From positions 9,579 through 73,578 of the forward strand of contig CABQIK010000007.1 in assembly GCA_902464275.1 (NCBI GenBank): 64,000 nt of DNA. Reading direction: 5' to 3'. Source of the DNA: an uncultured Alphaproteobacteria bacterium. GTDB lineage: Bacteria > Pseudomonadota > Alphaproteobacteria > RF32 > CAG-239. A program made the position numbers and the translations under genes. This document shows positions 36,043 through 44,155 of the stretch, piece after piece (positions within the stretch are counted from its first letter, which is position 1; each line of letters starts with the position of its first letter). The notes under the pieces were generated by a model, which saw only the letters and a program-made list of their open reading frames with translations, searched no databases and was not told the origin of the DNA.

Positions 36043-36330
36043 TTATTCTATAATTGCCAAAATATCTTCTTCACGAATCATCAAGCGGCTTTCACCGTCA
36101 ACTTTAACTTCCGTACCGGCATATTTACCGAACAAAACGCGGTCGCCTTCTTTAACCGTCATCGGCACAATTTTACCGTCAGGAGCAACGCGTCCGGTTC
36201 CGACAGCCTCAACCACACCTTCTGAAGGTTTTTCTTTTGCGGTATCCGGAATAATGATTCCGCCATGCGTTTTGGTAACTTCGTCAACGCGGCGAACCAA
36301 AACTCTGTCATGTAAAGGTTTAATTTTCAT
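36043..36330 (-). CDS. groS: Co-chaperonin GroES
   Basis: 95 aa. Begins MKIKPLHDRVLVRRVDEV and has the mobile loop around KTHGGIIIPDTAKEKP, then the roof region. It caps the GroEL ring during folding. Confidence 0.97.
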   Translation of the reverse strand: MKIKPLHDRVLVRRVDEVTKTHGGIIIPDTAKEKPSEGVVEAVGTGRVAPDGKIVPMTVKEGDRVLFGKYAGTEVKVDGESRLMIREEDILAIIE

Positions 36331-36364
36331 TGTACAATCCTCATATAAGTTTTTAACTAATGTT

Positions 36365-36393
36365 TAGTTAGTGTTTGCAACCGCCCTTGTCAA
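36365..36393 (-). promoter_or_regulatory. Possible groES promoter
   Basis: On the minus strand a perfect TTGACA (36393-36388), preceded by CTTC, stands about 60 bases upstream of groES. The -10 after 17 bases (TAACTA) is poor for sigma70. An RpoH-type (CTTGA) site is an alternative. No CIRCE element was found. Confidence 0.35.
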
Positions 36394-36504
36394 GAAGCAA
36401 GGCATAAAAAAATACCCGATGATATATGTTTTATTTTACCCCTTGCAAAGTTTGTAAAATTTATTATTGTAAAAGCATAAGTTAACCTTAAAGGAATACA
36501 AATT

Positions 36505-37278
36505 ATGTACCGATTAATTATCGCCGCCTGCTTATTTGCCTTAACCTTTCCGGCTTTTGCCGCCGAACAGACTGCTCCCTCGGCTCCTGAACCGGCAACG
36601 GCAACCGTGGTGCTTAAACCGACTGAAAGCGACATGGAAGAGCAAATGAAAAACGCCACTGTCGCTTCATTGGAAGAATTACAAAAACAAAATTTTGACT
36701 TTAACGCTCAAGATTCCAACGGCAACACTCCCTTATTTTATTTATTAACCCGCAACCCGAACCGCGAAGTTGCTCAAAAAGCCATTGACCTGGGCGCTGA
36801 TGTAAACACTCCCAACAAAGCCGGCATTTTGCCGATAAATATTTCCACCTCTAAAGCTAATGAACTGCAACTGCAGATTATTATGATGCAGGCCATGGGG
36901 CTTGATTTAAATGACCCTGAAGTGCAGGAAAAAGTGCAGGAAAAACTTTTTCATGAAATGGAACGCATGTTCCAAATGGCGCAAATGCTGATTGCAAACG
37001 GGGCTGATGTTAACCGGGAAGGAGCTCTCGGAACTCCGCTTATGAACGCCGCCACCAATGCCTGGAATTATGAAATTGCCAAAATGCTGATTGAAAAAGG
37101 CGCTGATGTAAACGCTCGGGACAAAAACGGCAAAACCGCGCTGTTTTACGCTGCCGCCGGCAACAGCGATGACATTGCCATGTTGTTGTTAAAATCAGGT
37201 GCCGATGCCGACATAAAAGATAACAACGGCAAAACTTATCTTGAAATTGAACGCTTACACATTGAAAGCCCGTTATAA
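36505..37278 (+). CDS. Periplasmic ankyrin-repeat protein
   Basis: 257 aa. Signal peptide (IIAACLFALTFPAFAAEQ) followed by ankyrin repeats: FNAQDSNGNTPLFYLLTRNP, DVNTPNKAGILPIN, DVNREGALGTPLMNAA, DVNARDKNGKTALFYAA and DADIKDNNGKTYLEIE. Between repeats 2 and 3 a Met- and Gln-rich helical insert interrupts the array. Ankyrin repeats mediate protein binding; no enzymatic domain is present. It is probably exported and not an effector, since nothing else suggests a type IV secretion system here. Confidence 0.85.
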   Translation: MYRLIIAACLFALTFPAFAAEQTAPSAPEPATATVVLKPTESDMEEQMKNATVASLEELQKQNFDFNAQDSNGNTPLFYLLTRNPNREVAQKAIDLGADVNTPNKAGILPINISTSKANELQLQIIMMQAMGLDLNDPEVQEKVQEKLFHEMERMFQMAQMLIANGADVNREGALGTPLMNAATNAWNYEIAKMLIEKGADVNARDKNGKTALFYAAAGNSDDIAMLLLKSGADADIKDNNGKTYLEIERLHIESPL

Positions 37279-37417
37279 ATCAACATATTTATGCCGTTGC
37301 GGTTAATATCCGTAAAATTTAATAGATTCTTTAGAAAAGAGAGCATACAATAATGCCATAAATGCCCATACCCCGATTCTTGGTATGGGTATAATAAACT
37401 TTTATAAGGATTGTATT

Positions 37418-39853
37418 ATGCTAAAAATAAATCAGTTATTTAAAGCAGCTTCCGCCGCTTTATTTTCAATGTTCTTTATTCTTAACAATGCACACGCCTC
37501 TGAAATTGATTTACACATTCCGTCATTGAATGTTGCGTTTAACATTTTCGGAACAACCGTCACCGGCTCAAACATTTTGCTTGCCGGTATGGTCGTTTGC
37601 ATTTTAGGAATGCTTTTTGGTCTGTATGAATTTATCAGAATCAAAAATCTTCCGGCACATCAGGCTATGCTTAATGTTGCTGAAACCATTTACACCACCT
37701 GCAAAACTTATATGAAGCAGCAGGCCAAGCTTTTGTTGTTGCTTGAGTGCTTTATTGCCGTTTGCATTTTTTATTACTTCTTTTACCTTAACTCCGTTCC
37801 GTTAATGAAAGTATTAAATATTTTGTTATGGTCGGTTTTGGGTATTATGGGTTCATTCTCGGTTGCGTGGTTCGGTATGCGTATCAACACTTATGCCAAC
37901 GCCCGCACCTCATTTGCCTCATTAAAGGGCAAAGCTTTTCCGGTTATGAACCTGCCGTTGCATTCCGGTATGTCAATCGGCGTTTTGCTGATTTGCGTTG
38001 AACTTATCATGATGATTTTCATTCTGTTGTTTGTTCCGCGTGATAATGCCGGCGCTTGCTTTATCGGCTTTGCCATCGGTGAATCTTTAGGCGCTTCCGC
38101 CTTGCGTATTTGCGGCGGTATTTTTACCAAAATTGCCGACATCGGCGCCGATTTAATGAAAATTATTTTCAAAATTGATGAAGACGATGCCCGCAACCCC
38201 GGCGTAATTGCAGACTGCACCGGCGACAATGCCGGCGATTCGGTCGGCCCTACCGCTGATGGTTTTGAAACTTACGGCGTTACCGGCGTGGCTTTAATCA
38301 GCTTTATCGTATTGGGCGCCGGCATGATGTATACCGCTGACGGCTCATTAGCTCCGATGGCCAACGGTATTGACATTCAGGCGCGTTTAATTACTTGGAT
38401 TTTCACCATGCGCGTATTGATGATTTTGACCTCAATTTTATCATACTCGCTCAACAACGTGCTTTCTAAGGCTCTGTTCGGCAACAAAGACAGCTTTAAC
38501 TTTGAAACCCCGCTCACCAGCCTTGTATGGCTCACCTCCATCATTTCCATTATGGTAACTTTCGGCGTGTCTTATGTTATGATTGACAGCGCCGTATTCG
38601 GACCTGATTTGTGGTGGAAACTTTCGGTTATTATCAGCTGCGGAACTTTAGCCGCCGCCTTAATTCCGGAATTTACCAAAATATTCACCTCGTCAAAGTC
38701 TAAACACGTTCAAGAAGTTGTAAACGCCAGCCGTGAAGCCGGCGCTTCCTTAAACATTATCTCGGGTATTGTTTCAGGCAACTTCTCAGGCTTTTGGCAA
38801 GGTATTGTAATGGTAGGCTTAATGGTAATTGCCTTTTTAACCGCCCGTACCGGACTTGACCCGTACATGGTTTACCCGACCGTATTTGCGTTTGGCTTGG
38901 TTGCTTTCGGTATGCTCGGTATGGGACCTGTTACCATTGCCGTTGACTCTTACGGACCGGTTACCGATAACGCTCAATCCGTATTTGAACTTTCCCAAAT
39001 TGAGCAGATTAAAGGCATTAAAAAAGAAATCAAATCCGACTACGGTTTTGAACCTAACTTTGAAGTCGGCAAACACTTGTTGGAAGAAAACGATTCTGCC
39101 GGCAACACCTTTAAAGCCACTGCCAAACCGGTATTAATCGGCACGGCTGTAATCGGCGCAACCACCATGATTTTCTCAATCATCTTGCTGTTAAACCTTT
39201 CATTAAATCTTTTAGACCCGTACGTCTTATTTGGTTTAATTTTAGGCGGCGCCGTAATTTACTGGTTCTCGGGCGCGTCTATGCAGGCGGTTTCAGCCGG
39301 CGCATATAAAGCCGTAAACTACATTAAAAAGCACATTCACCTTGACGGTAAAAGTGCCGCTTCTATTGAAGATTCCAAAAATGTGGTTCGCATTTGCACT
39401 ATTTATGCGCAAAAAGGCATGCTTAACATCTTTATCGTAATCTTCTCATTTACGATTGCGTTTGCCTGCTTTAACGCCAACCTGTTTGCAAGTTACTTAA
39501 TTTCAATCGCCATTTTCGGATTGTTCCAAGCTTTGTATATGGCCAACGCCGGCGGCGCTTGGGATAACGCCAAAAAGGTTGTTGAGGTAGACTTGCAGGA
39601 AAAAGGCACCCCGTTGCACGATGCCGCTGTGGTTGGCGATACCGTCGGCGACCCGTACAAAGACACCTCATCGGTTGCCTTAAACCCGATTATTAAATTT
39701 ACCACCTTGTTCGGATTGTTGGCGGTTGAAATGGCTGCCAAAGCTCCGGCTTGCGTATCCTTCGGGCTCGGAATTTTCTTCTTCCTGCTTGGTTTGGTAT
39801 TTGTATGGCGTTCATTTTACGCTATGCGTATTGAACCAACCGTAAAAGATTAA
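37418..39853 (+). CDS. hppA: Membrane-bound proton/sodium-translocating pyrophosphatase
   Basis: 811 aa from ATG 37418 (AAGGATTGT upstream). About 16 spans. The pyrophosphate site holds DEDDARNPGVIADCTGDNAGD and the C-terminal VVGDTVGDPYKDTSSVALNP. It couples pyrophosphate hydrolysis to ion pumping across the inner membrane. The potassium-specificity position reads GNTFKATAK, with Lys where potassium-dependent enzymes have Ala, so it should be potassium-independent (established rule for this family). The first pyrophosphate motif uses SVGPTADGFETYG rather than the more common CAGMAADLFESYA, so the pumped ion (H+ or Na+) is left open. An N-terminal signal-like segment (ALFSMFFILNNAHAS) precedes the first span. 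Confidence 0.93.
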   Translation: MLKINQLFKAASAALFSMFFILNNAHASEIDLHIPSLNVAFNIFGTTVTGSNILLAGMVVCILGMLFGLYEFIRIKNLPAHQAMLNVAETIYTTCKTYMKQQAKLLLLLECFIAVCIFYYFFYLNSVPLMKVLNILLWSVLGIMGSFSVAWFGMRINTYANARTSFASLKGKAFPVMNLPLHSGMSIGVLLICVELIMMIFILLFVPRDNAGACFIGFAIGESLGASALRICGGIFTKIADIGADLMKIIFKIDEDDARNPGVIADCTGDNAGDSVGPTADGFETYGVTGVALISFIVLGAGMMYTADGSLAPMANGIDIQARLITWIFTMRVLMILTSILSYSLNNVLSKALFGNKDSFNFETPLTSLVWLTSIISIMVTFGVSYVMIDSAVFGPDLWWKLSVIISCGTLAAALIPEFTKIFTSSKSKHVQEVVNASREAGASLNIISGIVSGNFSGFWQGIVMVGLMVIAFLTARTGLDPYMVYPTVFAFGLVAFGMLGMGPVTIAVDSYGPVTDNAQSVFELSQIEQIKGIKKEIKSDYGFEPNFEVGKHLLEENDSAGNTFKATAKPVLIGTAVIGATTMIFSIILLLNLSLNLLDPYVLFGLILGGAVIYWFSGASMQAVSAGAYKAVNYIKKHIHLDGKSAASIEDSKNVVRICTIYAQKGMLNIFIVIFSFTIAFACFNANLFASYLISIAIFGLFQALYMANAGGAWDNAKKVVEVDLQEKGTPLHDAAVVGDTVGDPYKDTSSVALNPIIKFTTLFGLLAVEMAAKAPACVSFGLGIFFFLLGLVFVWRSFYAMRIEPTVKD

Positions 39854-39869
39854 GATAAATTCTTAAACC

Positions 39870-39902
39870 ACCCCCGCTTTTTAATTAAAGCGGGGGTTTT
39901 CT
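39870..39902 (+). terminator. Intrinsic terminator of hppA
   Basis: ACCCCCGCTTT (39870-39880) pairs with AAAGCGGGGGT (39887-39897) around a 6-base loop and is followed by TTTTC. Confidence 0.92.
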
Positions 39903-39933
39903 TTATTTATTATAAATAAAATTCCTAAAGCTA

Positions 39934-39974
39934 TTCGGTAATTTTTCTTGCCTTTTCGGTAATTATTCGGTAAT
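39934..39974 (+). promoter_or_regulatory. Three direct repeats upstream of the Fic gene
   Basis: TTCGGTAAT occurs at 39934-39942, 39955-39963 and 39966-39974, with start-to-start spacing of 21 and 11 bases, ending 32 bases before the fic ATG. The helical-turn-like spacing suggests an operator; the Fic protein has a C-terminal winged helix that could bind it. Binding is inference. Confidence 0.5.
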
Positions 39975-40006
39975 ATTTAGGTAAATTTATTTAGAAAGGA
40001 CAAAAT

Positions 40007-41059
40007 ATGCCTAATATGAGTGATATTATCATTACACCTGATATACTGCGAAGCATATCTGAAATAGATACATTTAAAGGATCTTGGAACAGTGGCGGTA
40101 TTAAAATTGCGCCTGAACAATTAAAAACGATGAAAAGAATTGCCACGATTGAATCCATTGGTTCCTCAAATCGTATTGAAGGCAATAAATTAAATGATAT
40201 TGATGTTGAAACCATATTTAACAACATCAATAAAAAATCATTTCAAACTCGTGATGAACAAGAAGTTGCCGGTTATGCTGATTTATTAGCTACAATATTT
40301 GACAATTATCAAAACATTCCATTATCGGAAAATTATATCAGACAGCTTCATAAAATTTTATTAAACTATTCTGATAAAGATGAACGCCACAGAGGAGAAT
40401 ATAAAAAAGATTCAAACAGAGTTGCCGCATTTGATGCAAATGGTCATGAAATCGGTACTATTTTTGAAACGGCCACTCCTTTTGACACACCACGCTTGAT
40501 GCAAGAATTGATTGATTGGACCAACAGAAATTTCAATGATGGATATTTTCATCCGATAATAACTATTGGCGTATTTATTGTCCGCTTCTTGGCAATACAC
40601 CCGTTTACTGACGGCAACGGTCGTATGTCAAGAGCATTAACAACAATGTTATTACTGCAAAACGGCTACAATTACATGCCTTACGCTTCTATGGAATCTG
40701 TTATTGAAGCAAGCAAAGATTTATATTATAGGGCATTAAGAGCAACCCAAAAAACTATTTGGAATGATAAAGTAAATTACGAGCCTTGGTTAACTTTCTT
40801 TGTAACATCATTGCAAAAACAAAAACGCCATTTGGAATATAAAATAAAAAAATCATCTGATACAATAAGATACAATAAAACAGAACAAAGCATAATAAAT
40901 TTATTTGATATAAAATCAAATTGGTCTGTTTTGGAAATATCTGAAACATTAGGTAAAAACAACGAGACAGTTAAAAAGAATGTTCAGAATCTTGTAAAAA
41001 AAGACATTTTAGAAAAACAAGGGACAACAAAAGGAACCTATTATATTTTGAAAAAATAA
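40007..41059 (+). CDS. Fic family protein with C-terminal winged-helix domain
   Basis: 350 aa. The Fic core carries the full active motif HPFTDGNGRMSR (His198), so AMP (or other nucleotide) transfer to a target hydroxyl is expected. An N-terminal inhibitory helix with the (S/T)xxxE(G/N) motif is visible as SSNRIEGN (53-60, Glu58), giving class II autoinhibition. The C-terminus (NWSVLEISETLGKNNETVKK) is a winged helix that probably binds DNA or contacts the target. The start at 40007 or the ATG at 40016 are both possible. The gene is AT-rich relative to neighbours and stands alone between hppA and a repeat array, suggesting acquisition. Confidence 0.88.
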   Translation: MPNMSDIIITPDILRSISEIDTFKGSWNSGGIKIAPEQLKTMKRIATIESIGSSNRIEGNKLNDIDVETIFNNINKKSFQTRDEQEVAGYADLLATIFDNYQNIPLSENYIRQLHKILLNYSDKDERHRGEYKKDSNRVAAFDANGHEIGTIFETATPFDTPRLMQELIDWTNRNFNDGYFHPIITIGVFIVRFLAIHPFTDGNGRMSRALTTMLLLQNGYNYMPYASMESVIEASKDLYYRALRATQKTIWNDKVNYEPWLTFFVTSLQKQKRHLEYKIKKSSDTIRYNKTEQSIINLFDIKSNWSVLEISETLGKNNETVKKNVQNLVKKDILEKQGTTKGTYYILKK

Positions 41060-41067
41060 AAGATAAT

Positions 41068-41090
41068 ACTCCGTTTTTTAAACGGATATA
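41068..41090 (+). terminator. Possible terminator of the Fic gene
   Basis: CCGTTT (41071-41076) pairs with AAACGG (41079-41084) just after the stop codon, with an immediate TATAGGCCTATA palindrome (41087-41098) beyond. No T run, so termination is uncertain. Confidence 0.3.
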
Positions 41091-41120
41091 GGCCTATAAC
41101 CCCTAAGATACAGTTCAAAG

Positions 41121-41226
41121 ACAGGGTGGTTTATACAACTTATGCACAGCTTTGGACTCGTAAATATTGCAAAAAAAAAACGCGAGCTAAAATCTTCTTA
41201 AATTTAACAATTTGAGGAGATTTTTA
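41121..41226 (+). repeat. Pilin-type leader repeat, copy 1
   Basis: About 105 bp almost identical to the leaders at 47687 and 59547, sharing ACTCGTAAATATTGC, a run of ten A and CGCG. Its hairpin arms TAAAATCTTCTTAAATT (41188-41204) and AATTTGAGGAGATTTTTA end right at an ATG. The last few bases of the 3' arm are changed. No pilin gene follows; only a 45-codon frame (41227-41364). Confidence 0.85.
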
Positions 41227-41364
41227 ATGTTTATCCAAAATATACTAGCTAAGCTTGCGGATGGTGAGGCAGATACGACGGGATTTTGGAGCGACTTGTA
41301 CACAAAAAGGTACACGAGCGAGAAAATCCCTAGCAGCTGCCCGCTAGACGCAAGCGTAAAATGA
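41227..41364 (+). CDS. Small ORF behind a pilin-type leader
   Basis: 45 codons beginning MFIQNILAKLADGEADTTGF and ending SVK before TGA. It is preceded by GAGGAG at the right distance, inside the leader hairpin. The sequence between 41280 and 41330 also forms an imperfect inverted repeat (GGGATTTT with AAAATCCC), so the frame may be part of a mobile element rather than a real gene. No homology is recognised. Confidence 0.3.
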   Translation: MFIQNILAKLADGEADTTGFWSDLYTKRYTSEKIPSSCPLDASVK

Positions 41365-41418
41365 GCTTACAAGCAAGACCGAACCCCGCAGGGGTGAGAT
41401 TCCCCTCTCGGTTAAAAA

Positions 41419-41446
41419 AAATACTCAATCATAAGATTGAGTATTT
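41419..41446 (-). terminator. Hairpin terminator beyond repeat unit A
   Basis: AAATACTCAATC (41419-41430) pairs perfectly with GATTGAGTATTT (41435-41446), loop ATAA. On the minus strand it is followed by a T run. It stands in the position that the copied tRNA terminator occupies in the other units but has an unrelated sequence. Confidence 0.75.
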
Positions 41447-41671
41447 TTATAATTGGTGGAGCTGAGGGGGCTTGCAGAGTCACAAAAATGTCCGGTGGAC
41501 ATTTTTTGCCGGCAAGCATCAGCTGCTGTTAGCGAGCGATGAGCCGACAGGCGATAAGAGCGAACGTTACAGCTGCTTGACCGCAGCGCAGTTAGCGACT
41601 GCCCTTTGGGCAGAGCTTACAAGCAAGACCGAACCCCGCAGGGGTGAGATTCCCCTCTTCTAAAGACACAA

Positions 41672-41699
41672 AAGCACTTAAGCAAAAGCCTAAGTGCTT
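41672..41699 (-). terminator. Copy of the tRNA-Ala terminator between repeat units A and B
   Basis: AAGCACTTA (41672-41680) and TAAGTGCTT (41691-41699) around a 10-base loop, identical to the hairpin following tRNA-Ala at 41918-41945. Confidence 0.8.
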
Positions 41700-41917
41700 A
41701 AAAATTGGTGGAGCTGAGGGGGCTTGCAGAGTCACAAAAATGTCCGGTGGACATTTTTTGCCGGCAAGCATCAGCTGCTGTTAGCGAGCGATGAGCCGAC
41801 AGGCGATAAGAGCGAACGTTACAGCTGCTTGACCGCAGCGCAGTTAGCGACTGCCCTTTGGGCAGAGCTTACAAGCAAGACCGAACCCCTAGGGTTAGAT
41901 TCCCCTCTTAAAAATAA

Positions 41918-41945
41918 AAGCACTTAAGCAAAAGCCTAAGTGCTT
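41918..41945 (-). terminator. Terminator of tRNA-Ala
   Basis: AAGCACTTA with TAAGTGCTT around a 10-base loop, followed on the minus strand by TTTATTTTT, directly after the tRNA CCA. Confidence 0.85.
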
Positions 41946-41951
41946 AAAAAT

Positions 41952-42027
41952 TGGTGGAGCTGAGGGGAATCGAACCCCTGACCTCCTCAATGCCATTGAG
42001 GCGCTCTCCCAACTGAGCTACAACCCC
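41952..42027 (-). tRNA. tRNA-Ala, anticodon GGC
   Basis: 76 bases with encoded CCA. The acceptor stem GGGGTTG pairs with CAGCTCC (one G-T pair), D-arm AGCTCAGTTGGGAGAGC, anticodon stem CCTCA/TGAGG with loop ATGGCAT (anticodon GGC), T-arm CAGGG/TTCGATT/CCCCT-type. The 3' half is copied at each repeat unit downstream. Confidence 0.97.
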
Positions 42028-42047
42028 ATCAGTGATGGTATGCGGGC

Positions 42048-42075
42048 ATATTACAATAAAAATTTTTAATGTCAA
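42048..42075 (-). promoter_or_regulatory. Sigma70-type promoter of tRNA-Ala
   Basis: TTGACA (42075-42070), 16-base spacer, TAATAT (42053-42048), ending 20 bases before the tRNA 5' end. Confidence 0.75.
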
Positions 42076-42102
42076 ACACTTTTTGCTAAACTCTTAAAAA
42101 TA

Positions 42103-42131
42103 AAAGCGCCCGCAAAATAACCGGACGCTTT
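42103..42131 (-). terminator. Probable terminator of the TPR gene
   Basis: AAAGCGCCCG pairs with CGGACGCTTT with one mismatch around a loop of about 9 bases, flanked by A and T runs, 19 bases after the TPR stop. Confidence 0.65.
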
Positions 42132-42149
42132 AATTTGATGGCTTTAAGC

Positions 42150-43106
42150 TTATTCTTCCGATCCGCCTTCGGCATCAGCCGATGCCATAATATCCGGCAA
42201 TGTTCCGATAGCTTTTTTACGTTTCAACTTGTTTACAAACTTAATTGAACGTTGAGCATCCCACTTCTTTTTACCTTCTTCATGCTGAAAGATTTGTTTG
42301 TAAACTTCAATCGCCTGATCAAATTCAGACAACTTGGTTAAGCATGAAGCCAAACCATCATACATTTTGTGATGATAACGACCGTTTACAAGCTGTTGAG
42401 CTTTTTTGTAACATTTAAGAGCATCTTTAAACTTAAACATTTTTTGATAAACAAAGCCGATGCTAATCCAAGCCTGAATTTCGCTGCTGTTAATGTTTAA
42501 AATTTTGGTAAAACATTTTAAGGCCGAATCATTATCGCCCATCAGCTGATAGGTAACGCCGATACCGTTCCATGCTTTAACGTTGGTTTTATCCGATGAC
42601 AACACCTTTTTGAAAAACGCGATTGAGCGGTCATACTGTTTAAGCTTTTGGAGTGTAACCGCAATGCTGAGCAAGGTTTGCGGGTGTTTGTTGTCAATCT
42701 TCATGGCTTGTTCCAAAACATCCAAAGCTTCTTTGAACAAAAACATGTGTTGCAAAGCAATCGCTTTACCGTTTAAGGCCTCAAGCGAAGTTTGATCAAT
42801 GGCAAAAGCCTCGTCAAAGCAGGCAATCGCCTCTTTGTAAAGCCCGCGCATTGAAAGGGTAACCCCTTTATTGTTAAGCACTTCAACTGATTTCGGATTA
42901 AGCGCAAGCGCTTTATCAAAACATTCAACCGCGTCAGTATAGCGGCTCATTTTTTGAAAAGCAAAACCTTTAGAGTTCATAGCTTTCCATGAATCCGGCT
43001 GTTCGGTTAAAACTTCATCAAATTGTGCAACAGCCTCTTTATACATACCGCTGTCTAATAATTCCTGCCCTCTTTTATAGGCGTTGTTGTCGTTCATTTT
43101 TACCAT
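42150..43106 (-). CDS. Tetratricopeptide-repeat protein
   Basis: 318 aa, almost entirely TPR: at least seven 34-residue units, e.g. AYKRGQELLDSGMYKEAVAQ, AMNSKGFAFQKMSRYTDAVE, VLNNKGVTLSMRGLYKEAIA and AWNGIGVTYQLMGDNDSALK. No signal peptide, so cytoplasmic. The C-terminus is basic, then acidic (ADAEGGSEE). It is a protein-binding scaffold; its partner is unknown. The start is taken at 43106 (GAGAAG upstream); an ATG at 43097 is an alternative. It lies downstream of the moxR-DUF58 pair on the same strand, an association often seen for TPR proteins in such loci. Confidence 0.87.
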   Translation of the reverse strand: MVKMNDNNAYKRGQELLDSGMYKEAVAQFDEVLTEQPDSWKAMNSKGFAFQKMSRYTDAVECFDKALALNPKSVEVLNNKGVTLSMRGLYKEAIACFDEAFAIDQTSLEALNGKAIALQHMFLFKEALDVLEQAMKIDNKHPQTLLSIAVTLQKLKQYDRSIAFFKKVLSSDKTNVKAWNGIGVTYQLMGDNDSALKCFTKILNINSSEIQAWISIGFVYQKMFKFKDALKCYKKAQQLVNGRYHHKMYDGLASCLTKLSEFDQAIEVYKQIFQHEEGKKKWDAQRSIKFVNKLKRKKAIGTLPDIMASADAEGGSEE

Positions 43107-43194
43107 TTTCTTCTCTTTTCCAAAGTTACAAAATAATTGGTAAAAAGTACAATATCATTATAAATCTTTTATGTCAAGTTTTGAATCGCATCGC

Positions 43195-44139
43195 CTAAAC
43201 GGGTTTTATTTGCTTATATATAGGCAAATCAGGCCTTACCTCGCGATAACGACAATTAATTTTTGCACAAAAATTTTTCATTTTTTGGCGTTTTTCGGCA
43301 AAATATTGACGATAATCTTCTGTAAAATCTTTACCGGCAACCACCAAAAGCTGCTTTTGATTTTGATATTGCGCCAAATATTCGCCGACCGGCGGGGCTT
43401 TAGCCTCAAGCTCATCAAACACATTTATCAAATAAAGTTCATGATTGCGGGCAAAACCTGAAAGCACCGCCGCCGATTCTGCCTCAGTATCGGTAAACGA
43501 GCCGATAACAAACACAATCGCCCGATGTTTGGCTTTTTGCCGCAACAGTTTTAATGATTTAACCGCGCTTTCCGATTCGCTTGTCCGATACAAACTTTCA
43601 GCGGCGATTTTTTCAATCTGCTTAAAAACCGCAAACAAATTTTCAACCGTGCGCTTAGGCTCAAAAATAAGCGTTTTACTGCCGTCAAAGACCGCCATTC
43701 CAACACGGTCTTTATTTTCAAGCGCGTACCAACCGATTAACGCCGCAACTTTGGCGGCCGTAACCGATTTAAGCTCGCGCTTGGTGCCAAAACGCATTTT
43801 AGCCGACAAATCAAGCCAAATATAAACCTCGCGGTCTTTTTCTTCATTATAAAGTTTGGTAAAAGGCTGATTTTTGCGCGCCGTAACCCGCCAATCAATA
43901 TCGCGCACATCATCACCGTAGTTATAAGCGCGCACCTCTTCAAACTCAATGCCTCTGCCCTTAAAAGCCGAACGAGAATCCCCTGCCTGCAATGAGGTTT
44001 GATTAAGCTTAAAATCGCGCAAATAAGGGACATAGCGCCGCATCAGAGCCAACTGCTTAAAATCAGCCGCCAACGCCGGATTAATTTTAGGCGTTTGTTC
44101 TGACTTCAACAATTCCGAGAGACTCTTGAATTTAAACAT
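43195..44139 (-). CDS. DUF58 domain protein
   Basis: 314 aa. The DUF58 core is clear: GRGIEFEEVRAYNYGDDVRD followed by DWRVTARKNQPFTKLYNEEK, then a von Willebrand A-like region (VYIWLDLSAKMRFGTK) and VFVIGSFTDTEAE. It stands 16 bases after moxR, the classical MoxR-DUF58 pair. Such modules assemble or stabilise envelope or metal-containing protein complexes, but the client is unknown here. The VWA/BatA-type partners often present are missing. Confidence 0.88.
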   Translation of the reverse strand: MFKFKSLSELLKSEQTPKINPALAADFKQLALMRRYVPYLRDFKLNQTSLQAGDSRSAFKGRGIEFEEVRAYNYGDDVRDIDWRVTARKNQPFTKLYNEEKDREVYIWLDLSAKMRFGTKRELKSVTAAKVAALIGWYALENKDRVGMAVFDGSKTLIFEPKRTVENLFAVFKQIEKIAAESLYRTSESESAVKSLKLLRQKAKHRAIVFVIGSFTDTEAESAAVLSGFARNHELYLINVFDELEAKAPPVGEYLAQYQNQKQLLVVAGKDFTEDYRQYFAEKRQKMKNFCAKINCRYREVRPDLPIYKQIKPV

Positions 44140-44155
44140 CGGAGTTTCCTTCCGT

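Larger units (their letters stand above)
41363..41951 (-). repeat. Tandem tRNA-Ala-linked repeat array (two full units plus one remnant)
   Basis: Unit A is 41453-41704 and unit B 41705-41950, about 250 bp each and nearly identical for the first 180 bp. A third partial copy of the unit's distal 46 bp is at 41363-41408 (also at 41613-41658 and 41865-41908 with small changes). Each unit begins, on the plus strand, with the 17-bp complement of the tRNA-Ala 3' end (TTGGTGGAGCTGAGGGG at 41453, 41705 and 41951). A perfect 52-bp direct repeat (41670-41721 and 41916-41967) combines the tRNA terminator and that 3' end. Each unit has internal hairpins, e.g. AAAATGTCC with GGACATTTT, and CTGCCC with GGGCAG. 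Short in-frame translations in the units are not convincing genes. Confidence 0.85.

Noticed and set aside
36331..36420. CIRCE element upstream of groES
   Set aside because: No TTAGCACTC inverted repeat was found, only a TTGACA-like -35 and TTAGTTAGTG-like sequence.
41472..41927. Two nearly identical 63-67-codon frames (41472-41663 and 41724-41927)
   Set aside because: They start with TTG, lie wholly inside the tandem repeat units, cross the internal hairpins and have no ribosome site. Their identity reflects the DNA repeat.
41953..41967. Attachment site of a full prophage or integrative element
   Set aside because: The direct repeats flank only about 200 bp with no integrase; an element may have been lost but cannot be demonstrated here.
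41250..42030. CRISPR array
   Set aside because: The repeat units are about 250 bp with no short regular repeats and spacers; no cas genes are present.
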